This document shows, one piece after another, positions 31,854-45,199 of a stretch of DNA of 64,000 nucleotides. The notes beneath the pieces are model-generated. The model saw only the letters and a program-made list of their open reading frames with translations. It was not told the origin of the DNA and did no database searches. The DNA comes from Clavelina lepadiformis (taxonomy: Eukaryota; Chordata; Ascidiacea; Aplousobranchia; Clavelinidae), in the NCBI RefSeq assembly GCF_947623445.1, contig NC_135242.1:19220001-19284000 (forward strand). The letters are read 5' to 3'. Made by a program: the position numbers and the translations under genes. Numbering within the stretch: the first letter of the stretch is position 1; each line of letters opens with the position of its first letter.

Positions 31854-34125
31854 TCATTTCCGTCGCTTTGTTCTACTAAAATGTCTTTCATTGTCCCTTC
31901 TCATTATTGATGTTACTCTCGCAAACTTTTGGTATTCCTCTGGAGTTAAAGCATCATCCCAAACACCTTCCTCCCTCCATTCCTTAACCAATCTCTTTTT
32001 TTCTTCCTCTGTTAACTCAGGCGGCGTCGTTGTTAAATTATACATCTTCCAGGAGCTGAATAACATTTTACAATTAAATCTAGATGCACCATTCTTACAT
32101 TTCCAAACCTAGTTGCTCACAATTGCCAGCTTGGCAATGTGGCAGTTATAGAGCCAAGACTTTAATTATGCAAACCACACTGGATATTGAGCACCTCTAC
32201 ACCCATTGTAATGTTCATGGGCAAATAACAGTTAACCAAACTTGGGCGGCAAGACCACGATAACATAAATAGAAATGTATCTATTTGAAAATTCATACTG
32301 ACAAGACCAGTACGTGAGGCTCAATTGGTGTAAAATTTTAAATTATCACACAGTTACTTGGCTAATGATAAATACATCACTACCATGGTATATATAGGCT
32401 ATAGCCATATAATGAAAAAATTATTACAGTCAAACATACGTTTCTAGATTTTCATTTTGGAGTCTTTTACGATTTGCTTCCCTTCGTTCATCACGTGCTT
32501 GGACAAGTTTTCTAAATTTCTTTCTCCATCGAAGTAATCTGAAAACAATTTATTACTGAATTTTTAAAAAAATACTGTCAGAAACTGTGTTTTCGCCAAA
32601 ATAACAGATGACCTGTCCAACTGTTTGTACATATTAACTTGCTTTAACCATAGCAATAATTCCTCTTATCAAACTGTACCGTACCACTGCAAATAAGCAT
32701 TATCAGATTAATTTTTTTACAAATGGATTGTGACAGAACAATACTGCATTTCTAACAATGTCATATTAAGCAGATGTCTACCCTCTCTGAGTCGTTTTGT
32801 AATATTGTATAGTTGCTTTTATTCCCATTTTTATTTTCCAATTCAAACCAAACTTTTCCAGCAGCAATTGTTCAAGGCCTAAAGCTGGTCCGTAACACAG
32901 TGTTTAAAGTAGGATCAGTGATTTAAATGGCCCCTACAAACATACTGTACATATTCTAAAGTAGTTTAAAGTGAAGGGCAAGTCCAAAAACAAGCTGGCC
33001 TTAAATTGCAGAGTACTTGCCAGCAGTTATGACCAAAATTGTATTGTAAATTTCGGCTCTTATTATGACAAAAAGAGCGTTCATTAAGACGTCACAATGA
33101 TTAGTGACAGATAATATTTGTTTTCAGCATTGGAACATCACAAAAACTAATAAAGCATTCATGTTTTTACTGCAGTAACTGGACTAGGCTAGAACCAACA
33201 GCCAAGACTATACTGTAGGTTATCATTTGCATTAACCAGTACAAATACCCCAAAGGTAAGCTAGTTTAGGTTTATTTAATGCAAAATTTTCTTGTTATAC
33301 ACTTACAGTAAGTACGCTTTCATTACATCTAATACTATTTAGTTGTCGGCCATACAAAACATTCGATTCATACTTGATCCAAATACCTGAGTCATCCCTA
33401 ATGTTTCTGTTATTGTAACGTAATAAGAACTGCCATGTTTGTCATAATTAATAGATGAATTTGCGTTTTTTTGCCACTTATTATGGAAATAACTGCTTAA
33501 CCACTATATTTTAGTACAAATCCTTACTCTTTTATGCTTCCTGACAACTACTCTTTGATTTAAGAAGGCCAACTTGGTTTTGGACATACCCCTCACTTCA
33601 ATAGCCATAACCTAGTTCATTTAAAAGAAATTCAATCAATCAAACAAGGATGAAATACCACCTATGCCGCCTCATTGCTCTTCTTCGCCATTTTAAGTCA
33701 CTTTTTCCAGCTTGCATAGGCAATTGCTTCTGGTAAGGGCTCTCTTCAATTGCTACATCTTCACGTTCAATATCCATTTCAACATTTGCATTCAGTTCAG
33801 GAAGTTCATACAGCTGATTTCTTTTTTCAAAATTGTCATCAATTTTTGGAATAGAATTAACTATGTTTATGTCATGCAAGCAATTTGTAATCCACTGTAT
33901 TGATGTAGATGGGAATACTGAAGTTTTTTTAAGCTTCTGGCTTGTATTGGTTTGATGATGCCCTTGTGGTAATTTATTGCAAAAGTTTATAACTGTTAAC
34001 TCCTCAAGACATAAATTGTTAGATGTAGATCCATAATAGGAAACATTGCGATAACACCTTACCGTAAATCCAGGTTTAACCATGCATTTAGTTAAGGGAC
34101 TTAGCACTCTGCACAGCAATGCCAT
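31854..34125 (-). CDS. AURKAIP1: AURKAIP1/mS38-like mitochondrial ribosomal protein, 254 aa, three exons
   Basis: AURKAIP1 (mS38) is a small-subunit mitoribosomal protein. Minus-strand exons: 34125-33662, 32538-32440, 32055-31854; phases join. The N-terminus (MALLCRVLSPLTKCM) is basic and hydrophobic, like a mitochondrial presequence. Residues about 30-145 are poorly conserved. The defining basic block LKWRRRAMRRHRLLRWRKKF spans the first splice junction, followed by ARDERREANRKRLQ, matching the RRRKM..HK..KL domain in human. A further tail (TTPPELTEEEKKRLVKEWRE, ending FSRTKRRK) extends beyond the short C-terminus of the 199-residue human protein. Assignment rests on that basic block, gene size and presequence. 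Confidence 0.72.
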
Positions 34126-35334
34126 GATGACCAACTATTAGAATCCAGTTCTAATATTAAGTACAGTTTATACCGACCAATCTGCAAAAATAGGAGTTGG
34201 CAACAGTTAAAAAGTAATATTACATACATTAACTGGATGTTCTGCACAGAACTGAGCATATACATATACAATAGCAACGGTGGATGTTCGATCTTTCAAA
34301 GTAAACTAGTTAGAGGCTACAGACAGCTAAATTGCTCCGTCCAAACTCCTCACTACTACATATTGGCATAACATTACGTAGGCTTCACTATCTTTTTTAC
34401 AACACGTGTAACTACACCGTCAACAGCGTACAAAACACGAACATATGTAAAAAACTTAACTCACAACCAATATGTCAGATAGGGGCAATTTCTGTTTAGA
34501 CTATAGAGTTGTGTGTGAATAAAGCAATAAAATGATGATTTAACTGAGGTAGTTTTGAATCCTACAAAATATCACAGCAAAAAATAAAGCAGAGGTGATA
34601 GAATCACAGAATACAGCAATAGGCTAACTTACCGCATATAAGCCCCATTTTTTATTGAAAATGTTGAGCACAAAAATGAGAGTGGGCTTATATGCCCGAC
34701 AGGAAAGTACGGCAGTTTTCAACGAAAAATCGTGCGTGCAAAGATGCAAATTTTGGCGCGCACTGAAACCTTAATTATTTTTTATATTTATTATATGTTG
34801 GCATTCAAACAATCACTTTCTATTTGCTTTTTTATTAAAGATCAGTGTGAACATAAAAAATCATTGACCATCGAAGTATAGGTAATTGAGATACAATGGA
34901 GGCAAGAGTTTGAAATCCACAAAAATTTGCTACACGTATTCGTCATCACTCATAATGCTGCAAATAGTGTAGTGAACTTAATTTCATTGCCACCAACGCC
35001 TTATTTTGACCTTTTGTCATTATTATGTAGGGTAATATTCCGGCCTTAAACCTTGGCGCCCCTAGCCCTGATATGCTGCATACTGCGCACATCGATGGGG
35101 CTTACTGTCCCCTAGCTATGCTTCTTATCATATTCTAATTTTTGCAAATAATGCGTCTGTTACTGTTTGATTGTTATCATACCAGACACCAGTTAACTAG
35201 TAGTGACAACCCACTAACCATGGGCTTACGCCTTCATTTAAGTGTTTTGCGCTCATGCACTCATCGAGTGATGGCATAACGACCTTTGGTAACGACTACT
35301 GTACACCTCAAGCACACTGGGCACTTTTTATTAC
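34126..35334. other. upstream flank of the AURKAIP1-like gene with dispersed repeat family B
   Basis: At 34637-34860 a repeat contains CATATAAGCCCC and its inverted copy GGGCTTATATG, then AAAAATCGTGCGTGCAAAGA. Related blocks occur at about 45790-46010 and 49205-49290. No coding capacity recognised. Confidence 0.45.
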
Positions 35335-35436
35335 AAAGTGACTATTTCAGCGTATGTAGGTCATGTAGCCTGTAGGTGTTAAAGATAGGCGGTTAGGTTA
35401 GGAAATGCAAAAAGTTGACTTTAGCTATTTAAAGTA
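35335..35436 (+). mobile_element. MITE family A, left part
   Basis: Begins AAAGTGACTATTTCAGCG and carries AAAGATAGGCGGTTAGG and AAAAGTTGACTTTAGCTAT, like the 10661-10910 copy. It stops where the LTR-type cluster begins. The matching right half may be the piece at about 38627-38714. Confidence 0.5.
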
Positions 35437-38400
35437 TAGCGCAACGAAAGGCTTTACGTTATATATATATATATGTGTGTGTTGTTGAGCTGTTCCTGAT
35501 CCATGACTGCCGGTTAACTTGATATTATTTTATTGGCAAAAACCATGTGCAGATGCACAGCCATAACTTGATGCGGAGAGACATCTCAAAAAAGAGTGTC
35601 TGTGTGCCTCCTTGTCTTAAAGGCAAATAAACGTAGTGTTATCGATGTTATGGACATGTGGAAATCAAAGTAGGCTATACGATATGACATTATGCAGACA
35701 TGATAAAAAGTTGATAAAAAATGCAAATCATCAAAACTGAAGCGTACGTACAACTAATAATACAGTTGTAGCGGCCTGGGTGCCATTTTTAATACCATTA
35801 CATCATTTCTTGGAAAAGTGTTTTCTATGTTATTGATTGAAGCTTATGAACTTGATTTTTTGTTAACATTTCAACTGTCGTTTAATACTTGGAAACTTGC
35901 TCTGAATAACTTCGTGTGAACACTCCTTTTAGTTCGTTCCCAGGCTGTTTCCAGTACCTGTGCTGATAAGAAGTCCTTATTGGAAATGCCCGCTTCTTAA
36001 CTTTATACTGATTATATTTCTCTACGTGTCAGCTTTAACTACATGTATCTCCCATTGACGACACATTGTTTTCGTCGCTGCACATGTTCTGAAATACTGC
36101 GTTTTTCTTGTCGAACATTTTCATTCCCATCGCTTAACGTTTTATAAGCTTGCAATTCTACCAGCAAGCAGAGAGGCAGATAGAGAAAATCACTGAAATG
36201 AACAGATGAGCTCTCTACACTGATCATGGTGATTGCAACTCAATAGACATCTTATAAGCAAAGGTATTATTATGTTCTTGGTTATGCGTAATATTGAGAA
36301 ATTGTACCGCACCTACAATAAAAAAAATTTCTTGTAAACTATTTCTGATGTAATATGAACTCCTTTAGGTTGACAAGAGGTTAGAGTGTGACAAACAAAC
36401 CACAACCACGTGATTATATGTTACGTCATAAGTCTACGTGTGGAAAACATCTGCATTGGAAATGATCATGTGAAGACTGCGTGATCAGAAGCGAAGAAAA
36501 AGATCTTACCTCGATTGAACTGGTGCAACGATTGGTAAATACACACGTGGGAATTGAGAGGCCAAAATTAGCCAAGATGGTGGAAATTTTGAAGTCAACA
36601 ACAATGAACAGAAGAAGGATTTATGCATCACAAACAATTTACGTCATCATATAAATAAGCGATGAATTTCATTTTTTAGGAATATAGAGAGAGAGAGACA
36701 GATAGCTGATAGAGGAGAAATGAAAAGTTATTTTTTATACTGTAAAACGAATGTATTAAAAGCAAACGTCATTACTACGATCGGGCGACTGGAAGTTATA
36801 AATAAAAAGTGTATTCTGTTTGCTGCTGTTGTGTTTATTTCCTTGCAGGCGATTAAATCAATGAGTAAGTGTGCGCTAAATTGCATTTATTTATTGATAT
36901 AAGCGGAACCACCAAACTTCACGGTTATAAGAGAAAGAGACTCATCAGTCGACAAACCAAGGATAGCTAAATCCACGACAGCTATCTATTGTGACGTTTA
37001 ATGGACTTTGCTTAAGTCGTAACGAGTGACGGTAACGTCATAAGTACGTCAAATAAAACTAGGCAACAAATCAAAGCGTCATAAGAGTATTCTAACCGCA
37101 CGCAACAATAGAGTCAGATAATTCAACAGGTAAATTAAGATACTCATAATATAACTTAAAGCCCTGCACAGTAATTCTTTTCAGAAGATTATTTCCGTTC
37201 ATCGACGCCTGTGTGTTAATCCGCCGTGAAGCAATGCTTCAAAAGATTGGGCCATGCCCGAAAATTTTCCGAACAGGCAGACGACGTAACGTCCATTCGG
37301 TGCAACCCCTCATCGGAGGTATATGTTGATTGTCGTTGAAAGACTGCCACTTGTCGCAGCAGAGAAAAATATTCCTATGTTGAGTTAAAACGGCGGTAAC
37401 TGTAGTACAGTACAACACGTCGAAAGCTGCACATTCCGTCGCACATTCTTCTTAATACGATCGTGCAGTCTATCATTCGAGTAAACTGCTAACTGAGTGG
37501 TTGCTTTGCTAAGCTGACTCCATTCTTGACACTAATTAAAGGTTGCGTGTCAGTCTTACCGGGGTCACCAAAATATATAGCGCAACGAAAGGCATTACCG
37601 TATATATATGTGTTGTAATAAGTAGTTGGTAAGCAACTTCATTTGGGAGTAAGCAACCGATTAAACCATTGCAGATAAAATAAACTACTAAGGAACCGAT
37701 AACCAATGTCCTGCCGACCGATTAAACTTGCGATTTTAGTTAAAAATTGATCGATTTAATTGACAAATATTGTTTTAATTGATTTAGTCCATGGTGAAAA
37801 AGTTGTATCCTACTCGTCGAAACCTTGAAAATCGTTGAATCGGAAAATATTACTTAACCCTACTGTTGTTGAGCTGTTTCTGATCCACAACTGCCGGCTA
37901 ACTTGATATTATTTTATTGGCAAATAAACGTGGTGTCCTACCGCTATCTAGCGGACAGGATGGTGAACGCTATAAAGGTTTTATTGGAATCATCAGACTT
38001 AAATTAGAAAGTAGATTGAGGTTACCATTGTAATGGAATGATTGGTTATTGTTATTGAACTTGACTGTTCCAGCCACTCCAATACAATCTTTGATTGTCT
38101 GAATGTTTATTGTCCTCGATATAAATGAGCCTCAAGGTCGTTGTATTGCTTTATCAACCCTAGACTCGACTGTTCAGCTAAAAGCTGTTTGTCTTATGAA
38201 ACCGACAACCAAAGTTGTCCAACTTGACACTGAGCTACTTTAGTTTGTACTCATCAGTAGATTGCACAAGAATGTTGATTGTATAAACTGATTATATTGT
38301 TTCTTCTTTATACGATTACAAATTGACAGAACATTGGCACATCAACAACATTTCATTCAACAGTTAATGTTTTAGCATTTTGGCTTAGCTATATTCAACT

Positions 38401-38626
38401 GTATTAAATTACTGGTTGCTGGTTACATCTTACGCGACTGTACGACTTTCTACAGCTGGCCAAAGTACATATGAGAAAAAGGCATGACGTAATATGATCG
38501 CATAAGTTGCAACAGCATACAGGAAACTGTGTTAGCGTAGCGTTAAACTTTACTGATACTACACTTAAGGACGAGAATTCTATGTTTTACACAATTTTAT
38601 ATTACATTAATTGATATAATTATCAC
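35437..38626 (-). mobile_element. LTR-retrotransposon fossil cluster, Gypsy-type, minus orientation, with nested insertions
   Basis: Two direct-repeat copies starting TATAGCGCAACGAAAGGC (about 35437 and 37577) share GTTGAGCTGTT and AACTTGATATTATTTTATTGG. Just left of the second, 37560-37570 reads CGGGGTCACCA, the reverse complement of the Gypsy-type primer-binding site, with GGTTGCGTGT nearby. So this is a minus-oriented element with LTRs at both places. A second LTR-like unit (35768 onward) lies within it, and a further insertion lies at 36391-37087. No gag-pol coding is recognisable. A fossil; limits are approximate. Confidence 0.45.
36391..37087. mobile_element. probable solo LTR inserted into an older LTR-like repeat
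   Basis: The related repeat at 38732-39345 runs on without a gap at this point, while here 0.7 kb intervenes, starting TGTGAC and ending GTCATA, with AGAG on both sides (4-bp duplication). It holds an ATAAATAAG box and an AATAAA, as in an LTR. Younger than its host repeat. Confidence 0.45.
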
Positions 38627-38714
38627 ACCATGTTATAACAGCTAACTTAGGTTAACAAGAAGCTGTAAAAATAGCTTCGAACGCACGATATTTTGCGGTG
38701 ATATAGTGTCAGCC
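38627..38714 (+). mobile_element. MITE family A, right part
   Basis: Contains GGTTAACAAGAAGCTG, AATAGCTTCGAACGCACG and ends GATATAGTGTCAGCC, matching the right half of the 10661-10910 copy. May be the other half of the piece at 35335-35436, split by the LTR cluster. Confidence 0.45.
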
Positions 38715-38731
38715 TTTTTATTATTGGGTAT

Positions 38732-39345
38732 GTAGTGGCCTGGGTGGCATTTTTAATACCATTATATCATTCTTGGGAAAGTGTTCGCCAGTTATTGATT
38801 GAAGTCTTGTTTATTGATAACACTGCAATTGTCGTTTAATATTTGGAAACTTGCTCTAAATAACTTTATGTGAAAACGCTGTTTAGTACGTTACCAGGTG
38901 ATTTTAAAACGCCCTAGTTTTAACTGAATGTAACCCCCATTTCCAACGCTTATTTTTATCTTTCGCACGTTCTGAAATGTTCGTGTATTTTATGTCGGTT
39001 ATTTCCGCTCACACCGCTCCACGCTGTTATAAGCTCAAACTTCTACGCGAGTAACCACTCAGACGGAGAGATACAGAATTGTACGAACGTACTACGTTAG
39101 TCGTGTTAATTGCAATTCTTTAGACCTGTTTTAAATGGTGATTACTAAGTTTATGTTTGTGTGTAATATTCGGAACCTGTACAGTTCCTACAATAAAAGG
39201 ACCGTTTCTGATAAACTGTATCTGTAATAACGTAAGAGCTTTCGGCTAGCAAGAGGTTAGAGAATTCTAACCGCACGCAACCACGGAGTCAGATCATTAA
39301 TTCGGCAGGTAAATTAAGTCCAAATAACATAAGTTAAGACAGATA
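38732..39345 (+). mobile_element. LTR-like repeat, second copy of the unit at 35768
   Basis: Starts TGTAGTGGCCTGGGTG (first copy TGTAGCGGCCTGGGTG) and stays alignable for about 0.6 kb through TTGGAAACTTGCTCT, an AATAAAA, CAAGAGGTTAGAG and CTAACCGCACGCAAC. The internal poly(A) signal and the downstream leader-like CGCACGCAAC suggest an LTR plus leader. Many mismatches between copies indicate an old fossil. Confidence 0.4.
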
Positions 39346-41284
39346 AACTATGCAACAACCTCTGCAGGTAGAAATTTCGTAAATTTGAATCTACACTTCT
39401 ACTGGCATTTCGCAAAATGTGGTTTACTTTTAGTTTGGATGTCCGCTTACCTCGAAGTGAAAGAAATGCGAACTAATTTTGTTTAGTCTGGAAGAAAGAA
39501 CTACAGTATGTTACTATGTTTTTTGATATAACTTTTAAGTTAAATTAAAAAGAAACTGTGAAAAAAGCTTGGAACGTATGATTTTACCAGTGAAATAGTG
39601 ACAGCCATTTTTATTTGGAATCCGACACCGGAGGTAGGTAAAAGTAGCAGTCAATAGCCTTTAATAGGTTTGATGTAAGTGCCGTACTTATGGCCAACGC
39701 AAGATATACGGACAGGTGGGCGTTTCAAGGTCAAATCGAAAGTTACAACATAAGCATAGACTCTAACTTCAAGCTAGTGATCCGATATGAGTTAAAAATG
39801 TTGTCGCACAAAGGTTTTATTACTTTTGTTGGTTAATATCAAGGAAAATCTCCGTCAAAGGTAACACAAGTATTAAAAACTGGAGAGAACAAAAGATTGA
39901 GAACACACGTGGCACCACAAATGACATTTACGATCTGCTGGAGCCAATACAAGTTTCCTTTGAATTGGTACTTTCATTCTTGGCTAAGGTAGAGTAATAT
40001 ACCAATATTACAATCCTTATCGAGCATGTTCTCAATTACTTAGCATAATGTGCGACTTGCAGACAGGTCGCCCTGATGAAGCTAATGGATCCTAATGAGC
40101 GAACATTATTTTTAAAGCAGTAAATTTTATTATTTAGGACTAAAATATATACATAGCCATCGTAAATAAATAACAGGAAGTGAAATTTGCACGTGAAAAT
40201 GATATACATGGCACTTTTATTGTGTTAGCGAATGACGTCAACAAAAGAGCGTAATACAAGCACAAAAGTATAAACAATAGTCGTATGAAAACGACACATT
40301 AGAAAACATTCCTTAAAAAAGGAATGATAATTAATTTATCCATTTACGTAGTATGTTTTTGTTACTGTCATATCGTTGCATGTGTTCCGATGAAAAAATT
40401 CATGCCTTCGCATAAATAGAGTAAAATACATCGCATGTACATAGTCTGAAGAAAAAAAATATTATCCATAACTCAGTAACATATATGCCTGGTAACATAC
40501 ACAACATTTAAAATATACAGGATAAAAGCCAACGTAAAGACAGCAACCTCAAATAATTTCAAAGTGAAATATACTACAAGAGTAGCAATAACAAAGCTCT
40601 GGTGGAAGAAAAGTTTATTTGCAGTAATCAAATTGACAACAAAGCCTAACAAAAACAGAACCAACCAATGGTTTCCAACAATGGGTTCACACTTTTTTGC
40701 TTATTTCAAGTTTAACATCACATCATTTTTCCAGCTAAAATCTAAATATTTTAAGCCTTACTGGTCAGGTAGTATGTAAGTAGTTTTCCCTTTGTTTTTT
40801 CATGATCTGACAAACAGTTTATGGACATGGAAGCTAATTTTGCCACTTGAGCTTACACTACAAAACTACAAGTTGCCTGCAATTTCTGAGATCCGACCCT
40901 TATCTAAATAGACTTCCTGATGACAAAATCGTTGACTAGAATTGAACTTTTTGACATAAATAGTGTCAATTATGGAAGCTGGTTTTCGGAAAAGCTTTAT
41001 AAAGCAGCAAGTTTTTTGTGTCCAACGACACAACAAAGTTGAGAACCAATGATGTAGAGTATTGACTCCTATAACCATTATAAAGCGAGTTTTCATCTCT
41101 CCATTTTTCATCAGCGTTTTCCTGTGAGCATTGGAATGTTTTCTGATGAAAACAAAATGTCCATTGCAATTGCAAAAGTTTAAAATAGTATGACAATAGC
41201 TTGAAGATTTTCATCCTGTTTTCATCGCCAGACGGTCTAATTATCCTGGATTCGAGTGAAACCAAAATTTTAGAAAGCCCAACT
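39346..41284. other. intergenic, MITE fragment and no recognised gene
   Basis: A family A right-end fragment lies at about 39541-39606 (AGCTTGGAACG, AGTGAAATAGTGACAGCC). The rest holds short open frames without recognisable motifs, then the 3' flank of the minus-strand RTF2 gene. Confidence 0.4.
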
Positions 41285-44200
41285 TTACCCAGCATAATGA
41301 TATGGGTTATATGTGATCCAATGACCATTTTTGTCCTTTGCCCTTTTTGCAGAAGAATGTGAAGTAAATAATGATTTAAATGCTTCTGTCTGGAATATCT
41401 TTTCCTCTTTTAACTTGTGCTTTGCTCCTTGTACAGTGTTGTTGGCAGTCAAGTTCTTCACTGTGTCTGATGAATGTGAGCTGCCAAGCTTTGAGTTTCG
41501 ACTGGATGTGGTTTTGTGTCCATTGACTTTTGAAGTACTCTGTAAAGCAAAATACTATTTGCCTAAGCCATGAGTGAAACAATGCGGCTAAGCTCAAACC
41601 TATCTTTCAGACAAGGAGCAGTTTACTTTTAATGTATTCACCGTAATTAATTACCATGGTTCCATGCCAACACAATCCCACCCACTTTAACACCTGCCAA
41701 ATCGGCCAATTACAACTTCATACAACATAAAGTAGTTCAATGGATGGAAGCTTAATCCACCATTGTTGGGTTTATTGGAGTTGTGAAAAGCTGAGTTATT
41801 GGTGAAACAGATAAAGGCTGGGAATTTAGCCAACGATCCTTAGCTGCCACAGTTGCCAATTGTCCTGTCACATTATTAATCGTAGCCAAAACTACTATTT
41901 ATTCTTATGAAACGTGACGAAAAGTATTGTATAAGCAACAATATGTCAGGTTAGGCCTCAATATTTATCAGGAAAACAAAGTATTCAAACTTTAAAAATT
42001 ATTAACAAAGCAGCAAATTTCTGTGAGTCAATGGATGACCAAAAATTTCTCCAAATTCTCTCCACGTACGTTTTCGGCTAATGGCTAACAAAATCTTTAG
42101 TTACTAAGAGCCCATTAGCCGGACAAATTTTCCCAGCCCTAGAACAGATCAACCATTGACAATAACTGTAAGAAAAAGATCACCATTAGATCAATACAAG
42201 TTTACTTACAGGTTCATCTTTTTCTTTCACCTCATCCACCGCAGGTTCACTGTTGTTTTTAAGGTGGTTAGACTTTTTATCTTTTTTAGATCTTTTTCTT
42301 TCGTTCTTAGCTGCTTCCTTTCGTGCTTCCATTTTTTCTCTCAATATGTCCTCCTCCTCCTTAACAACATAATGAAAAAATAATAAAATCAAAGGCCGTA
42401 ATTAAATGAACATGTGAGGTTTAAAATTAAACAAAGCAGAGTAAAGTATGGTACTTTTGAGGTGGATCGCTTGTTATGGGACTTACCTCAGCAGCATTTA
42501 AGTTGATAATATCGTTTTCTTTGGAATATTCCTTTGAACAAGAAGGGCATTTATTTCCCCGGACTTGTTTTAATGCACGCTCACTTAAAACACATTTGCA
42601 TGGAAGCAAGTAAGAAAACCTGAAAATGAATAATCTGTGATGGACTGTGTTGTGAATTCTAACTTATATACAGAAGCTATGATAAATCCATCACAACGTT
42701 ATTAAACTGCATGGACATATGCATCGATTTTTCAAAAGAAAATGAAATAAAATGTGGAGCAAATTGAAAGTTGGACATTTCCTCATTTCCCATTGTGAGA
42801 GCGTAAGATCGGCAGAACATTATTGTTGTTGTGTAGTTATGTAATGCATATCACAATGCGTTCAACGAAGTAAACTGGACTGCTTTTTCAACTTGACAAA
42901 GAAAGATATTATGCCTAGTTTATTTAAAATGTAAACGTAAAACGAATTTCTTAACATAGTTAAAGCAAGTACTCTTCACTAAAGACGCTATCAAAGACGA
43001 TTTGCCAAAGTATCTGAGAACATGGCAATCGACAAGTTACTGGGCAAAAAGCTTAAAAGCAAATTATTCTTTCGTTTCATTTTCATTGAGTTAATCAGGA
43101 CTATACAAAGTTTTAATTATGTACGGGAAACTTACGTTTGAATTTATCAAATTAAATAATTCATATCTTTGGAGCAATTTTTATGAGAAGCCTTTTTGGT
43201 TCGTTCTACTGCTAAACTCTGTGCCCATAGTAAACAGATTGAGTGACATTACGCCGGTAAAATACAAAGCGTCCTAAGCTCTTCGATTGATATGTGTTAC
43301 AAGTACCATGAGCCAAAACAGTAGAAAACATTTTATGAATCCGAAGTTTAGTCGTCGTTTAATTAGTTGTATTAATCAGAAGCCTATACTACAACCATAC
43401 AAAATTTTTTATTGATGTTGTTTAAAAGCTGTTAGCAAATTTTCAAATATCACCAAAACTATTTTCATAATGTTTTTACCATCACCCGTTATTGTGACGC
43501 TTCAGTTCTCGAGGGGTGAACGAATTAATAAATTTACGCATTGCTGTTCATCGCAAATTTGAATTGGTTAAACCAGATGTAGAAGTTGTTTATAGCGCGA
43601 GAGAGTTGAATCGCTTTTTCGGATTTACTTAAATACTTTTGCAGTTTAATACAGGTAGCTGGCTGGACACATCATCAGTGACGTTATCATCTAATGTATA
43701 ATAACACATAAAAAAGAATCAGTAAAAAGCAAAACTTCCAAGGAAATTTCACTTAAAGCTTATACAAATCAATTATGATTTCCACCCAGTCGCCAAAAGT
43801 TAACTTACTTGTAGGTTCCATTCATTTCAATGCCAGCCACAGGGCAGATATATTTGGCATAATGGGTGTCTATGTAGCCATCACCTTTCTCTGCACGCCT
43901 TTCCCAGTCTTGGTTTTTATGCAAGACAAGTACATGGATATCTTTTAAGCCTGAACAAAAAGAACTGATATCATTTCATATTTGCTCAATGCTAAATACA
44001 TTACAACGTGTCCATTCTTTGCGTAAAATTTATACAGCTTCCGTTTACATTACACAGCAGAATCCGTTCCCAGTTCCCACTGCTCCCCAATGCAGAGCAA
44101 AAGCAAAAGTTACAAAAAATTGTTGTTACTATGAACTACAACAATATTACAATTGCAACCAGGCTATAAATTCATAAGAACTTATTGGGTCACCAGAATC

Positions 44201-45199
44201 AGCAAAAACATTAAGACTAAACTCTAAGCTTTATGTAAAATGTACCACAGTTGCAATAATCCACTCATAGCCTACTATAGAGTCTCTAGACTAAAGTACA
44301 AGAAGTGAATGTTGTACTGAAAAAAGATTTGTTTGCTAACTCAGCAGCCATAGTTCTAAATGTCAAGATATAGCAAAAAAATAAGCAAATAAAAGACATC
44401 GATATTCTATATCTTTCACAATGATACCTTTAATATGATTCATTTTCACCAGTTTGTTAGCAGGATCCTTGTCAAGCAAATATTCAATGACAGCATCTTT
44501 ATTATACAACCTAAAAAATTAATTATCATCAATCAATAATTATATCAGTAGTATAAGTCAGGGTTGCCTAAAGTGCAGCCCAAGGGCCAAATGCGACCTA
44601 CACAAAGTTTTTCCTGGCCATAGGCCAGTTTAGCCATTAAAGGTGATGTAACTGAATTTAATTGTATGAAATGGTTGGCGGTTATTTCAATCAGGTTTCC
44701 CAATAAACTGTCAAAAAGTGAGGAAATAAATAGTATAGCAAAGTTAATAAGCAACTGGCTGAAAAAGCAAAGCTCTAATCAGAAATTTTAGGATAAAGAA
44801 TTTGAGCATACTTGTAAGTGACCAAGGCACAAGAATGGTGAAATGTGGTCCCTACCCTTAAAACTTTGGGTGCAAATATTCTATTGTAGTTAAAAGCAAT
44901 AACGTAGCATTGGCTTATACGGCGAGTATAGGCTAAAACCAATATTCTGGCACTCGAAAACCGGTAATGGTTTTACATGCTAGGTGGGTCTATACATCAG
45001 CATACACAGTTTATTCGTAAAATTACAAATGCTACCTGCCAAGCTCACAAGAAACGATGGGTTCTTTCAAAATTTGGTTTGACAGGGCACAGTATTGCCA
45101 TTTCCATGCCAAATCAGCTTTCTTGTCTTTTTCTTCAGGCTTCTTTTTTGTTCTAACCAATTCATGTCGTTTTGGAATTGTACCTCCATCACATCCCAT
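41285..45199 (-). CDS. RTF2: replication termination factor 2 (RTF2), 308 aa, six exons
   Basis: RTF2 acts at stalled replication forks and is removed by DDI1/2-dependent proteasome action in human cells. Minus-strand exons: 45199-45036, 44510-44428, 43950-43809, 42619-42487, 42359-42210, 41539-41285; phases join and the total of 308 residues is close to human (306). The start MGCDGGTIPKRHELV is identical to human. The first U-box-like fold has the Cys motif CALSNQIL..PIVSCELG and RLYNKDAVIEYLLDKD. The second carries ICPVAGIEMNG, LPCKCVLSERALKQV and CPSCSKEY. A Lys/Glu-rich linker follows (ARKEAAKNERKRSKKDKK). The end FKSLFTSHSSAKRAKD..HWITY matches the human C-terminus. Intron 1 holds an eroded hAT-like element. 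Confidence 0.95.
44567..44879. mobile_element. eroded hAT-like MITE in RTF2 intron 1
   Basis: The left end CAGGGTTGCCTAAAGTGCAGCC and following AAGGGCCAAATGCGACC resemble the common hAT terminus of the CAGGGGTGGCC type. The opposite end near 44850-44879 (GTGGTCCCTACCC, AAAACTTTGGGTGC) is roughly its inverse. No clear target duplication. Confidence 0.4.

Noticed and set aside
40966-41328. 120-codon minus-strand frame overlapping the RTF2 3' end
   Set aside because: It uses a different frame from RTF2 over the last exon and then runs into the 3' UTR; no motif.
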